From Phenylobacterium sp. (GTDB taxonomy: Bacteria; Pseudomonadota; Alphaproteobacteria; Caulobacterales; Caulobacteraceae): a DNA stretch of 45,273 nucleotides. The translations under genes and the position numbers were made by a program. This document shows positions 7,936 to 15,899 of the stretch, one piece after another (position 1 is the stretch's first letter; each line of letters begins with the position of its first letter). The notes beneath the pieces were generated by a model. That model was not told the origin of the DNA. It worked only from the letters and a program-made list of their open reading frames with translations, and did not search any database. The DNA lies in contig NZ_JANINU010000081.1 of NCBI RefSeq assembly GCF_024508875.1, forward strand, positions 1-45,273. Reading direction: 5' to 3'.

Positions 7936-8878
7936 CGTGAAGGGGCTGGCCGACAAGGTGCGGGCCGAGATCGGCAAGGCCATCGTGGGCCAGCAGGATA
8001 CGGTCGACCTCCTGCTCACCGCGCTGTTCGCCCGCGGCCACGTGCTGCTGGAAGGGCCGCCGGGCGTGGCCAAGACCTACCTGGCCCAGTCGTTCGCCCG
8101 GACGCTCGGGCTCGACTTCGGCCGCATCCAGTTCACGCCCGACCTGATGCCGGCGGACATCATCGGGTCGAACGTCTTCAACTTCCAGACCTCGACGTTC
8201 TCGCTGACCGAGGGCCCTCTGTTCTGCGAGCTGCTGCTGGCCGACGAGGTGAACCGCACGCCGCCCAAGACCCAGGCCGCCCTGCTCGAGGCCATGCAGG
8301 AGCGCCGGGTCACCATCGACGGCAAGGCGCGGGAACTTTCCGCCAGCTTCATGGTGGTCGCCACGCAGAACCCGCTGGAGCAGCAGGGCACCTATCCCCT
8401 GCCGGAGGCCCAGCTCGACCGCTTTCTGTTCAAGCAGACCCTGGGCTATCCCAGCCGCGAGGAGGAGCGCCGGATCGTCGCCGAGTACGGCATGCAGAGC
8501 GGCCACGCGGACCCGGCGACCCGGGGCGTCGCCCGAGTGGTCACGGCGCGGCAGCTCACTGACGCGCACAAGGCGGTGGCCGGCGTCCGGTTGACCGACG
8601 AGATCGTGGATTACGTCCTGGACCTGGTCCGCTCGACCCGCGAGACGCCCGACCTTTCCAGCGGCGCCTCGCCCCGCGCGGCCGCCCAACTGGCGCTCGC
8701 CGCCCGCGCCCGGGCGGCGCTGGACGGGCGGGACTACGTCATCCCCGACGACGTGAAGGCGCTGGCCCTGCCCGCGCTGCGGCACCGGGTGATCCTTTCG
8801 CCGGCCGCCGAGATCGACGGCCGCCGGCCCGACCAGATCCTGCAGGGCCTCGTCGACCTGGCCGCGGCGCCGCGTTGA
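7922..8878 (+). CDS. MoxR-family AAA+ ATPase
   Basis: A 318-residue cytosolic ATPase. Walker A is GPPGVAKT (residues 45-52), Walker B LLLADE (104-109), sensor 1 ATQN (147-150), and the EAQLDRF element (162-168) is characteristic of MoxR proteins. A C-terminal helical lid follows. MoxR ATPases act as chaperones that remodel or activate partners containing von Willebrand A folds, and the next gene encodes such a partner (DUF58). The start is GTG at 7922, preceded by a GAGGGG ribosome-binding site inside the DUF4350 gene, giving a 14-base overlap. The length is normal for the family. Confidence 0.93.
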   Translation: MNVADVKGLADKVRAEIGKAIVGQQDTVDLLLTALFARGHVLLEGPPGVAKTYLAQSFARTLGLDFGRIQFTPDLMPADIIGSNVFNFQTSTFSLTEGPLFCELLLADEVNRTPPKTQAALLEAMQERRVTIDGKARELSASFMVVATQNPLEQQGTYPLPEAQLDRFLFKQTLGYPSREEERRIVAEYGMQSGHADPATRGVARVVTARQLTDAHKAVAGVRLTDEIVDYVLDLVRSTRETPDLSSGASPRAAAQLALAARARAALDGRDYVIPDDVKALALPALRHRVILSPAAEIDGRRPDQILQGLVDLAAAPR

Positions 8879-8882
8879 CGTC

Positions 8883-10196
8883 TTGAGGCTCTACCCGACC
8901 CGACGTGCGATCGTGCTGATGGCCGTGGGCGCCGCGCCGGCCCTGGCCGTGGCGCTGCTCGCGCCTGGGCTGTGGACGGCGGCGGCGGCCTGGATCGTGC
9001 TCGCCTTCGGGCTGATGCTGGCCGACGCCCTGCTGGCCGCGCCGCCGCGCTCGCTGGAGCTGGCGCTGGCGGCGCCTCGCGTGCTGGGGGTGGGCCGGCC
9101 CGAGACCGCGCGCATCACCGCCGCCTTCGCTGGCCGTCGGCCCGAGCGGCTGGAACTGGCTGTCGGCGTCAACGACCGCCTCGTGGCCGAGCCTGACCGC
9201 CAGGCGGTTTTGCTGAAGGATGGCCGCGCCGAGGCCGACCTGACCCTCTCGCCGGCCCGTCGTGGCGAGGGTCGCATTGAGGGACTGTGGGCGCGCTGGC
9301 GCGGGCCGCTCGGCCTGGTCTGGCTGCAACGGCAGGAGCCGCCGGGGCCGCCGCTCGCCATCACGCCCGACGTCGCCGGGGTGAAGGAGCAGGCCCTGCG
9401 CCTGTTCGCCCGCGACGCGCCCCTGGGCGCCAAGCCGCTGACCGACGCCGGCGAAGGCTCGGACTTCCATGCGTTGAAGGAATTCCAGACCGGCATGGAC
9501 CTGGGCGATATCGACTGGAAGCAGTCGGCCCGCCACGCCAAGCTTATCGGCCGCGAGTACCGCACCGAGCGTAACCACCACATCCTGCTGGCGCTCGACA
9601 CCGGCCGACTGATGAGCGCGCCCGCCGCCGGCCTGCCGCGCATCGACCGGGCCATCAATGCGGCCCTGCTGCTGGCCTTCGTGGGCCTGCGGATGGGCGA
9701 CCGCGTCGGCGTCTTCGCGTTCGATTCAAAGCCGCGCCTGGCCAGCGGCCTCGCCTCCGGGCCCGCGGCGTTCCCCCTGCTTCAGAAGCTTTGCGCCTCG
9801 ATCGACTATTCGGCCGAGGAAACCAACTTCACCCTGGGCCTGACGGCCCTGGCGGGTCGCCTGGACCGCCGCGCGGTCATCGTCGTGTTCACCGACTTCG
9901 CCGACGCCACCTCGGCCGAGCTGATGATCGAGAACGTCGCGCGCCTGATGCGCACGCACCTCGTCCTGTTCGTCGTCTTCCGCGACGAGGAGCTGGAGGG
10001 CCTGGTGGGCCGCGAGCCGGGCGATCCCGAAGACGTCTCCCGCGCCGTCATAGCAGAGCGGATTCTGCGCCAGCGCGAGGCGGTGGCCGCGCGGCTGCGC
10101 CGCCTGGGCGCGCAGATCGTCGACGCACCGGCCGAGGGCCTCGCCGCCAACCTGCTCAACAGCTACCTCGACGTGAAGCGGCGGGGGCTGGTCTGA
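8883..10196 (+). CDS. DUF58 domain protein (vWA-like MoxR partner)
   Basis: A 437-residue protein with two N-terminal membrane segments (residues about 9-50), an extracytoplasmic or beta-rich middle part and the DUF58 signature GEGSDFHALKEF...GDIDWKQSAR. This leads into a von Willebrand A-like fold. The first metal-site motif reads DTGRLM rather than DxSxS, as in many DUF58 proteins, so metal binding there is uncertain. The start is TTG at 8883; it is kept because LYPTRRA at the N-terminus is typical of the family and a later ATG (8916) would remove it. It lies four bases after the MoxR stop and its stop shares one base with the next ATG (TGATG). Confidence 0.85.
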   Translation: MRLYPTRRAIVLMAVGAAPALAVALLAPGLWTAAAAWIVLAFGLMLADALLAAPPRSLELALAAPRVLGVGRPETARITAAFAGRRPERLELAVGVNDRLVAEPDRQAVLLKDGRAEADLTLSPARRGEGRIEGLWARWRGPLGLVWLQRQEPPGPPLAITPDVAGVKEQALRLFARDAPLGAKPLTDAGEGSDFHALKEFQTGMDLGDIDWKQSARHAKLIGREYRTERNHHILLALDTGRLMSAPAAGLPRIDRAINAALLLAFVGLRMGDRVGVFAFDSKPRLASGLASGPAAFPLLQKLCASIDYSAEETNFTLGLTALAGRLDRRAVIVVFTDFADATSAELMIENVARLMRTHLVLFVVFRDEELEGLVGREPGDPEDVSRAVIAERILRQREAVAARLRRLGAQIVDAPAEGLAANLLNSYLDVKRRGLV

Positions 10197-11194
10197 TGGC
10201 CGAGCTGCACCTCAAGAGCTGGCGGTTCCGGGCCGAGCGCGAGCAGGACTGGCGTCGGTTGGAGACCCTGCTCAGCAAGGCCGAGGCGGCCGGCGGCGCC
10301 CGGAACCTCCGCCGCGACGAGCTGCTGGAGATGCCGGTGCTCTATCGCCAGGCGCTGTCGTCGCTGTCGGTGGCCCGGTCGATCTCGCTGGACCAGAGCC
10401 TGGTCGCCTATCTCGAAAGCCTCTGCACCCGCGCCTATTTCATCGTCTACGGCGCCCGGACCCGGCTGCCGGAGCGGATCGCCGCCTTCTTCGTGCGCGA
10501 CTGGCCCGCGGCGGTGCAGGCGCTCTGGCGCGAGACGCTGGTGTCCTTCGTGCTCTCGGCGGCGGCGGCGCTTGCGGCCTACATCCTGGTGCGGCGCGAC
10601 CCCGACTGGTTTCACGCCTTCGTCGACCCGAGCCTCGCCAGCGGGCGCGATCCGACGGCGACCACGCAGTCGCTGCGCGACACCCTCTACCACGATGGAC
10701 CGGTGAGCCAGGGCCTGTCGTTCTTCGCCACCTTCCTGTTCACCCACAACGCCCAGATCGCGCTCTTCGCCTTCGCCCTCGGCTTCCTCCTCTGCCTGCC
10801 CACGGCGGCGCTGCTGATCCTGAACGGCGGCATGTTCGGCGCCTTCGTGGCGCTGTTCGCCTCGCGAGGGCTCGGCGTCGAGGCCGGCGGCTGGCTGATG
10901 ATCCACGGCGCGACGGAGCTCTACGCCATCATCCTCGCCGGCGCCGCGGGCTTATCGATCGGCTGGTCCGTGTGCTTCCCAGGCGAGCGCAGCCGCGTCG
11001 ACGCCGCCGCCGAGGCCGGCCGCCGCGCCGCCACCGCCATGGCGGGGGTCGTCGTCATGCTGTTCGTGGCCGGCATCCTGGAGGGTTTCGGGCGCCAGCT
11101 CATCAAGGACGACCTCGTCCGCTACGCCATTGCCGTGGGCAGCCTCGTCGCCTGGCTGGCCTACTTCTACTGGCCGCGGAGGGCTGCGACGTGA
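10196..11194 (+). CDS. SpoIIM-like (stage II sporulation protein M family) membrane protein
   Basis: A 332-residue protein. The N-terminal 110 residues are helical and soluble, with DWRRLETLLSKAE and an RRDELLEMPVLYRQ motif. They are followed by several membrane helices, among them FFATFLFTHNAQIALFAFALGF, a Gly-rich ILNGGMFGAFVALFA segment and IHGATELYAIILAGAAGL. The FL..HN and HG..EL motifs are hallmarks of the SpoIIM/DUF95 family. This organism is not expected to form spores; the non-sporulating homologues occur in MoxR-DUF58 operons. It begins in the TGATG overlap with DUF58 and ends in a GTGA overlap with the RDD gene. The function is unknown; a transport or membrane-shaping role is inference. 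Confidence 0.88.
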   Translation: MAELHLKSWRFRAEREQDWRRLETLLSKAEAAGGARNLRRDELLEMPVLYRQALSSLSVARSISLDQSLVAYLESLCTRAYFIVYGARTRLPERIAAFFVRDWPAAVQALWRETLVSFVLSAAAALAAYILVRRDPDWFHAFVDPSLASGRDPTATTQSLRDTLYHDGPVSQGLSFFATFLFTHNAQIALFAFALGFLLCLPTAALLILNGGMFGAFVALFASRGLGVEAGGWLMIHGATELYAIILAGAAGLSIGWSVCFPGERSRVDAAAEAGRRAATAMAGVVVMLFVAGILEGFGRQLIKDDLVRYAIAVGSLVAWLAYFYWPRRAAT

Positions 11195-12108
11195 GTCTTC
11201 AGGGCGTCATCGGCCGCTTCCGCCAGGGTCGGGGCAAGGCCGCGCCGGCGAAGCGCGAGCTCGGCGACGGCTGGCGCGAGCTGGTGACGCCGGAAGGCGT
11301 CGACCTGCGCCTCAAGGTCGGGAGCTATGCCGAACGCTTCGCGGCCCTGCTGATCGACATCCTCGTCCTGGTGCTCGGCCTGGCGCTCTTCAGCCTGCTG
11401 GCGCTGGGCGCATTCTGGGTCACGCGGGCGAGCTGGTCGGCCGAGTTCCTGGGCGTGGTCTGGCTGCTCGGCATGTTTGTCGGCCGCAACTTCTACTTCC
11501 TGGTCTTCGAGGTCGGTCCGAAGGCCGCCACGCCGGGCAAGCGCGCCATGGGCCTGCGCGTCGCCGCCGCCGACGGCGGGCGCCTGACCGCGGACATGGT
11601 CTTCGCCCGCAACGCCATGCGCGAGGTCGAGGTCGTCCTGCCGGCCACCTTCTTCCTGGCCCGTGGCGAGGGCGTGGACGCGGCGCTGATCGGCCTGGGC
11701 GCCCTCTGGAGCCTGGTCTTCGTGCTTTTCCCGCTGTTCAACCGCGACCGCCGCCGCATGGGCGACCTGGTGGCAGGCACCATGGTGGTGAAGGCGCCGA
11801 AGAAGGTGCTGCAGGCGGACCTGGCCGACACCGAGCGGACGGCCTCCGGTGGGCTGGTCTTCACGCCGGCGCAGCTCGACGCCTACGGCATCAAGGAACT
11901 GCACGTGCTGGAGGACGTGATCCGCGCGGGCGACCGCAAGTCGATGGCCGAAGTGGCGATGCGCATCCGCGGCAAGATCGGCTGGGAAGGCCCGACGGAC
12001 ATCGCCGACCGCACCTTCCTCAACGCGTACTACGCCGGGCTGCGCGGCCGCCTGGAGAGCCGCATGCTGTTCGGCCACCGCCGCAAGGACAAGTTCGACC
12101 GCACCTAG
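11191..12108 (+). CDS. RDD family membrane protein with C-terminal extension
   Basis: A 305-residue protein. RDD-domain features are YAERFAALLIDILVLVLGL (first helix with Arg and Asp), KAATPGKRAMGLRV and DRRRMGDLVAGTMVV. It has about four membrane helices within residues 45-195. After the domain comes a soluble tail of about 95 residues (TPAQLDAYGIKELHVLEDVI...) with no membrane helix, probably cytoplasmic. The GTG start forms a GTGA overlap with the SpoIIM-like gene. It is the last gene of the six-gene operon. Its TAG stop shares the tetranucleotide CTAG with the TAG stop of the convergent gene. RDD proteins have been linked to transport in some bacteria; the role here is not established. 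Confidence 0.88.
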   Translation: MSLQGVIGRFRQGRGKAAPAKRELGDGWRELVTPEGVDLRLKVGSYAERFAALLIDILVLVLGLALFSLLALGAFWVTRASWSAEFLGVVWLLGMFVGRNFYFLVFEVGPKAATPGKRAMGLRVAAADGGRLTADMVFARNAMREVEVVLPATFFLARGEGVDAALIGLGALWSLVFVLFPLFNRDRRRMGDLVAGTMVVKAPKKVLQADLADTERTASGGLVFTPAQLDAYGIKELHVLEDVIRAGDRKSMAEVAMRIRGKIGWEGPTDIADRTFLNAYYAGLRGRLESRMLFGHRRKDKFDRT

Positions 12109-12902
12109 CTGAAGATCTCGGCCAGCCACTGCGGCGCGGCCCCCTCGCGCGCCTTGCGCAGTTCGACGTAGAGCACCGCCACGCCGGTCGAAGTGATCAG
12201 CGAACTCAGGGCGTTGCTGAGGAGGTTGCCCAGGATCTGGACGGGGCTGCGCGCCAGGGCGACCGGGTCCAGTCCGCCGCTGCCGAAAGTCATAGCGAGG
12301 GTGACGCCGCCGATTACCGCGCCGATGACCATGGCGATGATCCAGACCACGATGAACAGGGCGAAGATCCGCCACCGGTTGCCGCGCGTCAGCTCGGCGC
12401 TGCGGCTGAACGCGCCGAACACGCCGGTCCGGTCCGCCACCAGCGACGGGACGGCCACGCACCAGGCGCAGCCCATCATGATCCCCGGCACGATCAGGAG
12501 GATCAGGCCGAACATCAGCGCGATGAAGAGCAGGATGGTCAGGCCGATGAGCGGCAGGAACGCACGCAGGCCGGTGGTGAGGCAGTCGGCGATGCTCGGC
12601 CGTTGGCCGTTCAGGTCCTGCACCGTACCGTAGACGAGAGCGCCCTGCAGGATCGCGCTGGTGATCAGCGCGGCGAGGCCGCTGAACCCGATGGCCTGGA
12701 AGTACCCCGGCCGCAGCTCGAAGTTCGCCGCGGACTCGATGTTGGTCGCCTGGAAGTAGGCGACGATCGCCGTCGGTATGCCCGAGAGGATCAGGGCCAA
12801 GACGCCGAAGGTTACGATGTTGCGCCCCAGCACCTTGAACGTGCCTTCGATCACCTGGCCGATGTCGAGCTTCGCGGCGCCTGGAATGGCGGCGTCGGTC
12901 AT
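12105..12902 (-). CDS. Polytopic inner-membrane protein of unknown function
   Basis: A 265-residue protein with about six hydrophobic segments: NIVTFGVLALILSGIPTAIV, IGFSGLAALITSAILQGALV, LIGLTILLFIALMFGLILLIV, GIMMGCAWCVAVPSLVA, IFALFIVVWIIAMVIGAVI, and a final ILGNLLSNALSSLITSTGVAV. The N-terminal DIGQVIEGTFKVLGRN and the mid-protein AFSRSAELTRGNRWRIF pattern recall the glycerophosphodiester-phosphodiesterase membrane-domain/DUF975-like group, which usually has no enzymatic domain. The start ATG has GGGGGAG seven bases upstream. It is convergent with the RDD gene, the stops sharing CTAG, and divergent from the epimerase gene. I do not assign a function. Confidence 0.75.
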   Translation of the reverse strand: MTDAAIPGAAKLDIGQVIEGTFKVLGRNIVTFGVLALILSGIPTAIVAYFQATNIESAANFELRPGYFQAIGFSGLAALITSAILQGALVYGTVQDLNGQRPSIADCLTTGLRAFLPLIGLTILLFIALMFGLILLIVPGIMMGCAWCVAVPSLVADRTGVFGAFSRSAELTRGNRWRIFALFIVVWIIAMVIGAVIGGVTLAMTFGSGGLDPVALARSPVQILGNLLSNALSSLITSTGVAVLYVELRKAREGAAPQWLAEIFS

Positions 12903-12998
12903 CGCTTTTCTCCCCCTGTACGCGTCCTCGGCGACGATGCTAACCACGGGTCGCAGGAGCTGTCGACGCGCCGCCCGCGATGGGGGAAGCTTCGAGGC

Positions 12999-13979
12999 GT
13001 GAGCCCCGTCCTCCACGCCCGCACCGAGCGCCTGGCCCTGAAGGCGCCTTTCCGCATCTCGCGCGGCGTGAAGACCCACGCCGAGGTGGTGGTCGCCGAA
13101 CTCAGAGATGGCGGCGTGACGGGGTCCGGCGAGTGCGTCCCCTATGCGCGCTATGGCGAGACGGCGGCCTCGGTCCACGCACAATTGTCGGAGGCGGGCC
13201 GGCGGCTGGCAAGCGGCGACGCGGTGCGGGATGTCCTGGCGGACTTGCCTGCGGGCGCGGCGCGCAACGCGCTGGATTGCGCGACCTGGGACCTGGAGGC
13301 GCGCCGTGGCCGTCCTGTCTCCCAGCGTCTCGGGCGGGCGCCGCCCGGCCCGATCCCGACCGCCGTCACCATCAGCCTCGACGCGCCCCAGGCCATGGCC
13401 GCCGCGGCGCATGCGGTCCGTGACGCGCCTCTCCTGAAGGTGAAGCTGGGCGCCGACGATCCGGGCGAACGCCTCCTCGCCGTCGCGCAAGCTGCGCCGA
13501 CGGCGCGTCTGATCGTCGACCCCAACGAAGGCTGGACGCTTCCGGTCCTGCTGGCGATGGCCGAGCCGATCTCGCGGCTGCCGGTCGCGATGGTCGAACA
13601 GCCGCTGCCGGCCGACCAGGACGGCGGGTTGAAGGGCCTCCGCTATCCCGCGCCGATCTGCGCCGACGAGGCCGTGCACACCGCGGCCGATGTCGCGCGG
13701 GTCGCGGACCGCTACGGGATGGTCAACGTCAAGCTCGACAAGGCGGGTGGGCTGACCGAGGCGTTGGCGATGGTCACCCAGGCTCGCGACCTGGGGCTGG
13801 GCGTGCTGGTCGGCTGCATGGTGTCGAGCTCGCTCTCGATCGCACCCGCGATATGGGCCGCGGCGCTCGCGGACGCCGTCGATCTGGACGGTCCCTGGTG
13901 GCTCGTCGAGGACCGCGTCGGCGGCTGCCGCATCGAGAACGGCGTGCTCTATCCGCCACAGCCGGGCTTCTGGGGTTAG
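12999..13979 (+). CDS. Dipeptide (L-Ala-D/L-Glu type) epimerase, enolase superfamily
   Basis: A 326-residue cytosolic enzyme. The enolase-superfamily active site is visible: LKVKLG (KxK motif, second Lys acting as base), metal ligands in IVDPNEGW, VEQPL and ADEAV, and the opposite-face lysine in VKLDKAGGLTEA. These are the hallmarks of dipeptide epimerases, which epimerise dipeptides such as L-Ala-D-Glu from murein. The C-terminus (DLDGPWWL) is also usual for the family. The start is GTG at 12999; the ATG at 12980 is out of frame. It is transcribed alone, divergently from the membrane protein with 96 bases between. The exact dipeptide specificity cannot be read from the sequence. Confidence 0.88.
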   Translation: MSPVLHARTERLALKAPFRISRGVKTHAEVVVAELRDGGVTGSGECVPYARYGETAASVHAQLSEAGRRLASGDAVRDVLADLPAGAARNALDCATWDLEARRGRPVSQRLGRAPPGPIPTAVTISLDAPQAMAAAAHAVRDAPLLKVKLGADDPGERLLAVAQAAPTARLIVDPNEGWTLPVLLAMAEPISRLPVAMVEQPLPADQDGGLKGLRYPAPICADEAVHTAADVARVADRYGMVNVKLDKAGGLTEALAMVTQARDLGLGVLVGCMVSSSLSIAPAIWAAALADAVDLDGPWWLVEDRVGGCRIENGVLYPPQPGFWG

Positions 13980-14056
13980 TCGCCTCCTCGACCTTCGGTT
14001 GACAGCGTTCGCGCATCATCGATTTCATCGGACTGCAATATTTCGGCGGAGGCCCA

Positions 14057-15874
14057 GTGTCGGGCGCGGCGGCAGAGACGGTCGGAACGCTCGAGGTCGC
14101 CCTCGGCCACGCCGCGCGCCTGCTCGGCGTCGATCCGGCCGCGGCCGAGGCGCAGGCCCGTGAGATTCTCAAGGTCGTGCCCGAACATCCCGCAACGCTG
14201 CGGCTGTTGGGCGAGGCGCTGCGTCGGCAGGGGGACGTCGAGGGGGCCGAGGCCGCCTACCTCCGATCCGTGAAGGGCTCCACCCGCGACCCCGACCTGA
14301 TCCGCGCCGCCAACGCCCTCGTGGAGAACCGGCTTTCCATTGCCGAGCAGACCCTGCGGGCCATCCTCATGGCCCGGCCCACCGACATCGCGGCGATACG
14401 CATGCTGGCCGAGACCGGGATGCGCCTGGGCCGCTACGACGACGCCGAGAACCTGCTGGCCCGCTGCGTCGAACTCGCCCCCGGCTTCACCGCCGCCCGG
14501 CACAACTACGCCACCGTCCTCTACCGGCAGAACAAGTCGCTGGAGGCCGTCGCCGAGGTGGATCGCCTGCTGGCGGACGATCCGGGCAATCCGGGCTATC
14601 GCAACCTCAAGGCCGCGGCCCTCGCGCGGATCGGCGAGTACGAGCAGGCCATCGCCCTCTACGGGGCGGTGCTGAAGGACCAGCCCCGCCAGCCAAAGGT
14701 CTGGATGAGCTACGGCCATTCGCTGAAGACCGTCGGCCGCCAGGCGGAATGCATCGAGGCCTATCGCCGGTGCGTGGCCCTGGCGCCCCAGTTCGGCGAG
14801 GCCTGGTGGAGCCTGGCCAACCTCAAGACCGTCAGCTTCGACGCCGCAGACATCGCCGCGATGGAGGGACAGCTTCGCCGGGCCGACCTCACCGACGAGG
14901 ACCGCTTCCACCTGGAGTTCGCCCTCGGCAAGGCGCGGGAGGATCTGGGCGAGTACGAGGCCTCCTTCGGCCACTACGCCCGCGGCAACGCGCTGCGTCG
15001 CCAGGCGCTGGACTACGAGGCCGTCGAGACCGAGGACCAGGTGCGGCGTGCGAAGGCGCTGTTCGACAAGCCGTTCTTCGCGGCGCGGGCGGGGCAGGGG
15101 TGTTCCGCACCCGATCCGATCTTCGTCGTCGGCCTGCCCCGCGCCGGGTCGACGCTGGTGGAGCAGATCCTCGCCAGCCACAGCCAGGTGGAGGGCACCC
15201 AGGAACTGCCCGACATCATCGCGCTAGCCCGGCGGCTGGGCGGCAAGGCGAAGCGGGCCTCCGAAAGCCGCTATCCGGAGGTGCTGGCCGAACTCGGGCC
15301 GCGCGAGCTCACCGCCCTCGGCGAGGAGTACATGGCGCGCGCCGAGCCGCATCGGAAGCTGGGGCGGCCCTTCTTCATCGACAAGATGCCCAACAACTGG
15401 GCGCACCTCGGGCTCATCCATCTGGCCCTGCCGAACGCCAAGATCGTCGACGCGCGCCGCCATCCGCTCGGATGCGGCTTCTCCGGCTTCAAGCAGCACT
15501 TCGCCCGGGGCCAGGGCTTCACCTACGACCTGACCGACATCGGCCGCTACTACGTGTCGTACGTCGAGTATTTAGCGCACTTCGACGCAATCCTGCCCGG
15601 CCGCGTCCATCGCGTGATCTATGAGCACATGGTGGCCGATCCCGAGGCGGAAACGCGCGCGCTGCTGGACTACTGCGGTCTGCCCTTCGAGGAGGCCTGC
15701 CTGCGGTTCTACGAGAACGACCGCGCCGTGCGCACGGCCAGTTCGGAGCAGGTGCGCCGCCCGATCTTCACCGACGCCGCCGATCATTGGCGGAACTACG
15801 AACCCTGGCTCGGCCCGCTCAAGGCCGCGCTGGGACCTGTGCTCGACACTTACCCGCACGCGCCCGGGACCTGA
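14057..15874 (+). CDS. TPR repeat-containing sulfotransferase family protein
   Basis: A 605-residue two-part protein. Residues about 10-320 form tetratricopeptide repeats (for example AEQTLRAILMARPTD and YDDAENLLARCVELAPG). Residues about 350-600 form a PAPS-dependent sulfotransferase fold with the 5'-phosphosulfate loop GLPRAGSTL at 359-367 and the later YEHMVADPEAETRALLDYCGL element. The start is GTG at 14057, preceded by CGGAGG. No signal peptide is seen, so it is probably cytosolic. The TonB-dependent receptor starts 25 bases after the stop, so the two are cotranscribed. The acceptor of the sulfate is unknown; the TPR part may hold a protein or oligomeric substrate. Confidence 0.87.
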   Translation: MSGAAAETVGTLEVALGHAARLLGVDPAAAEAQAREILKVVPEHPATLRLLGEALRRQGDVEGAEAAYLRSVKGSTRDPDLIRAANALVENRLSIAEQTLRAILMARPTDIAAIRMLAETGMRLGRYDDAENLLARCVELAPGFTAARHNYATVLYRQNKSLEAVAEVDRLLADDPGNPGYRNLKAAALARIGEYEQAIALYGAVLKDQPRQPKVWMSYGHSLKTVGRQAECIEAYRRCVALAPQFGEAWWSLANLKTVSFDAADIAAMEGQLRRADLTDEDRFHLEFALGKAREDLGEYEASFGHYARGNALRRQALDYEAVETEDQVRRAKALFDKPFFAARAGQGCSAPDPIFVVGLPRAGSTLVEQILASHSQVEGTQELPDIIALARRLGGKAKRASESRYPEVLAELGPRELTALGEEYMARAEPHRKLGRPFFIDKMPNNWAHLGLIHLALPNAKIVDARRHPLGCGFSGFKQHFARGQGFTYDLTDIGRYYVSYVEYLAHFDAILPGRVHRVIYEHMVADPEAETRALLDYCGLPFEEACLRFYENDRAVRTASSEQVRRPIFTDAADHWRNYEPWLGPLKAALGPVLDTYPHAPGT

Positions 15875-15899
15875 GGCGCTGTCTTGTGAGGGGGATACC

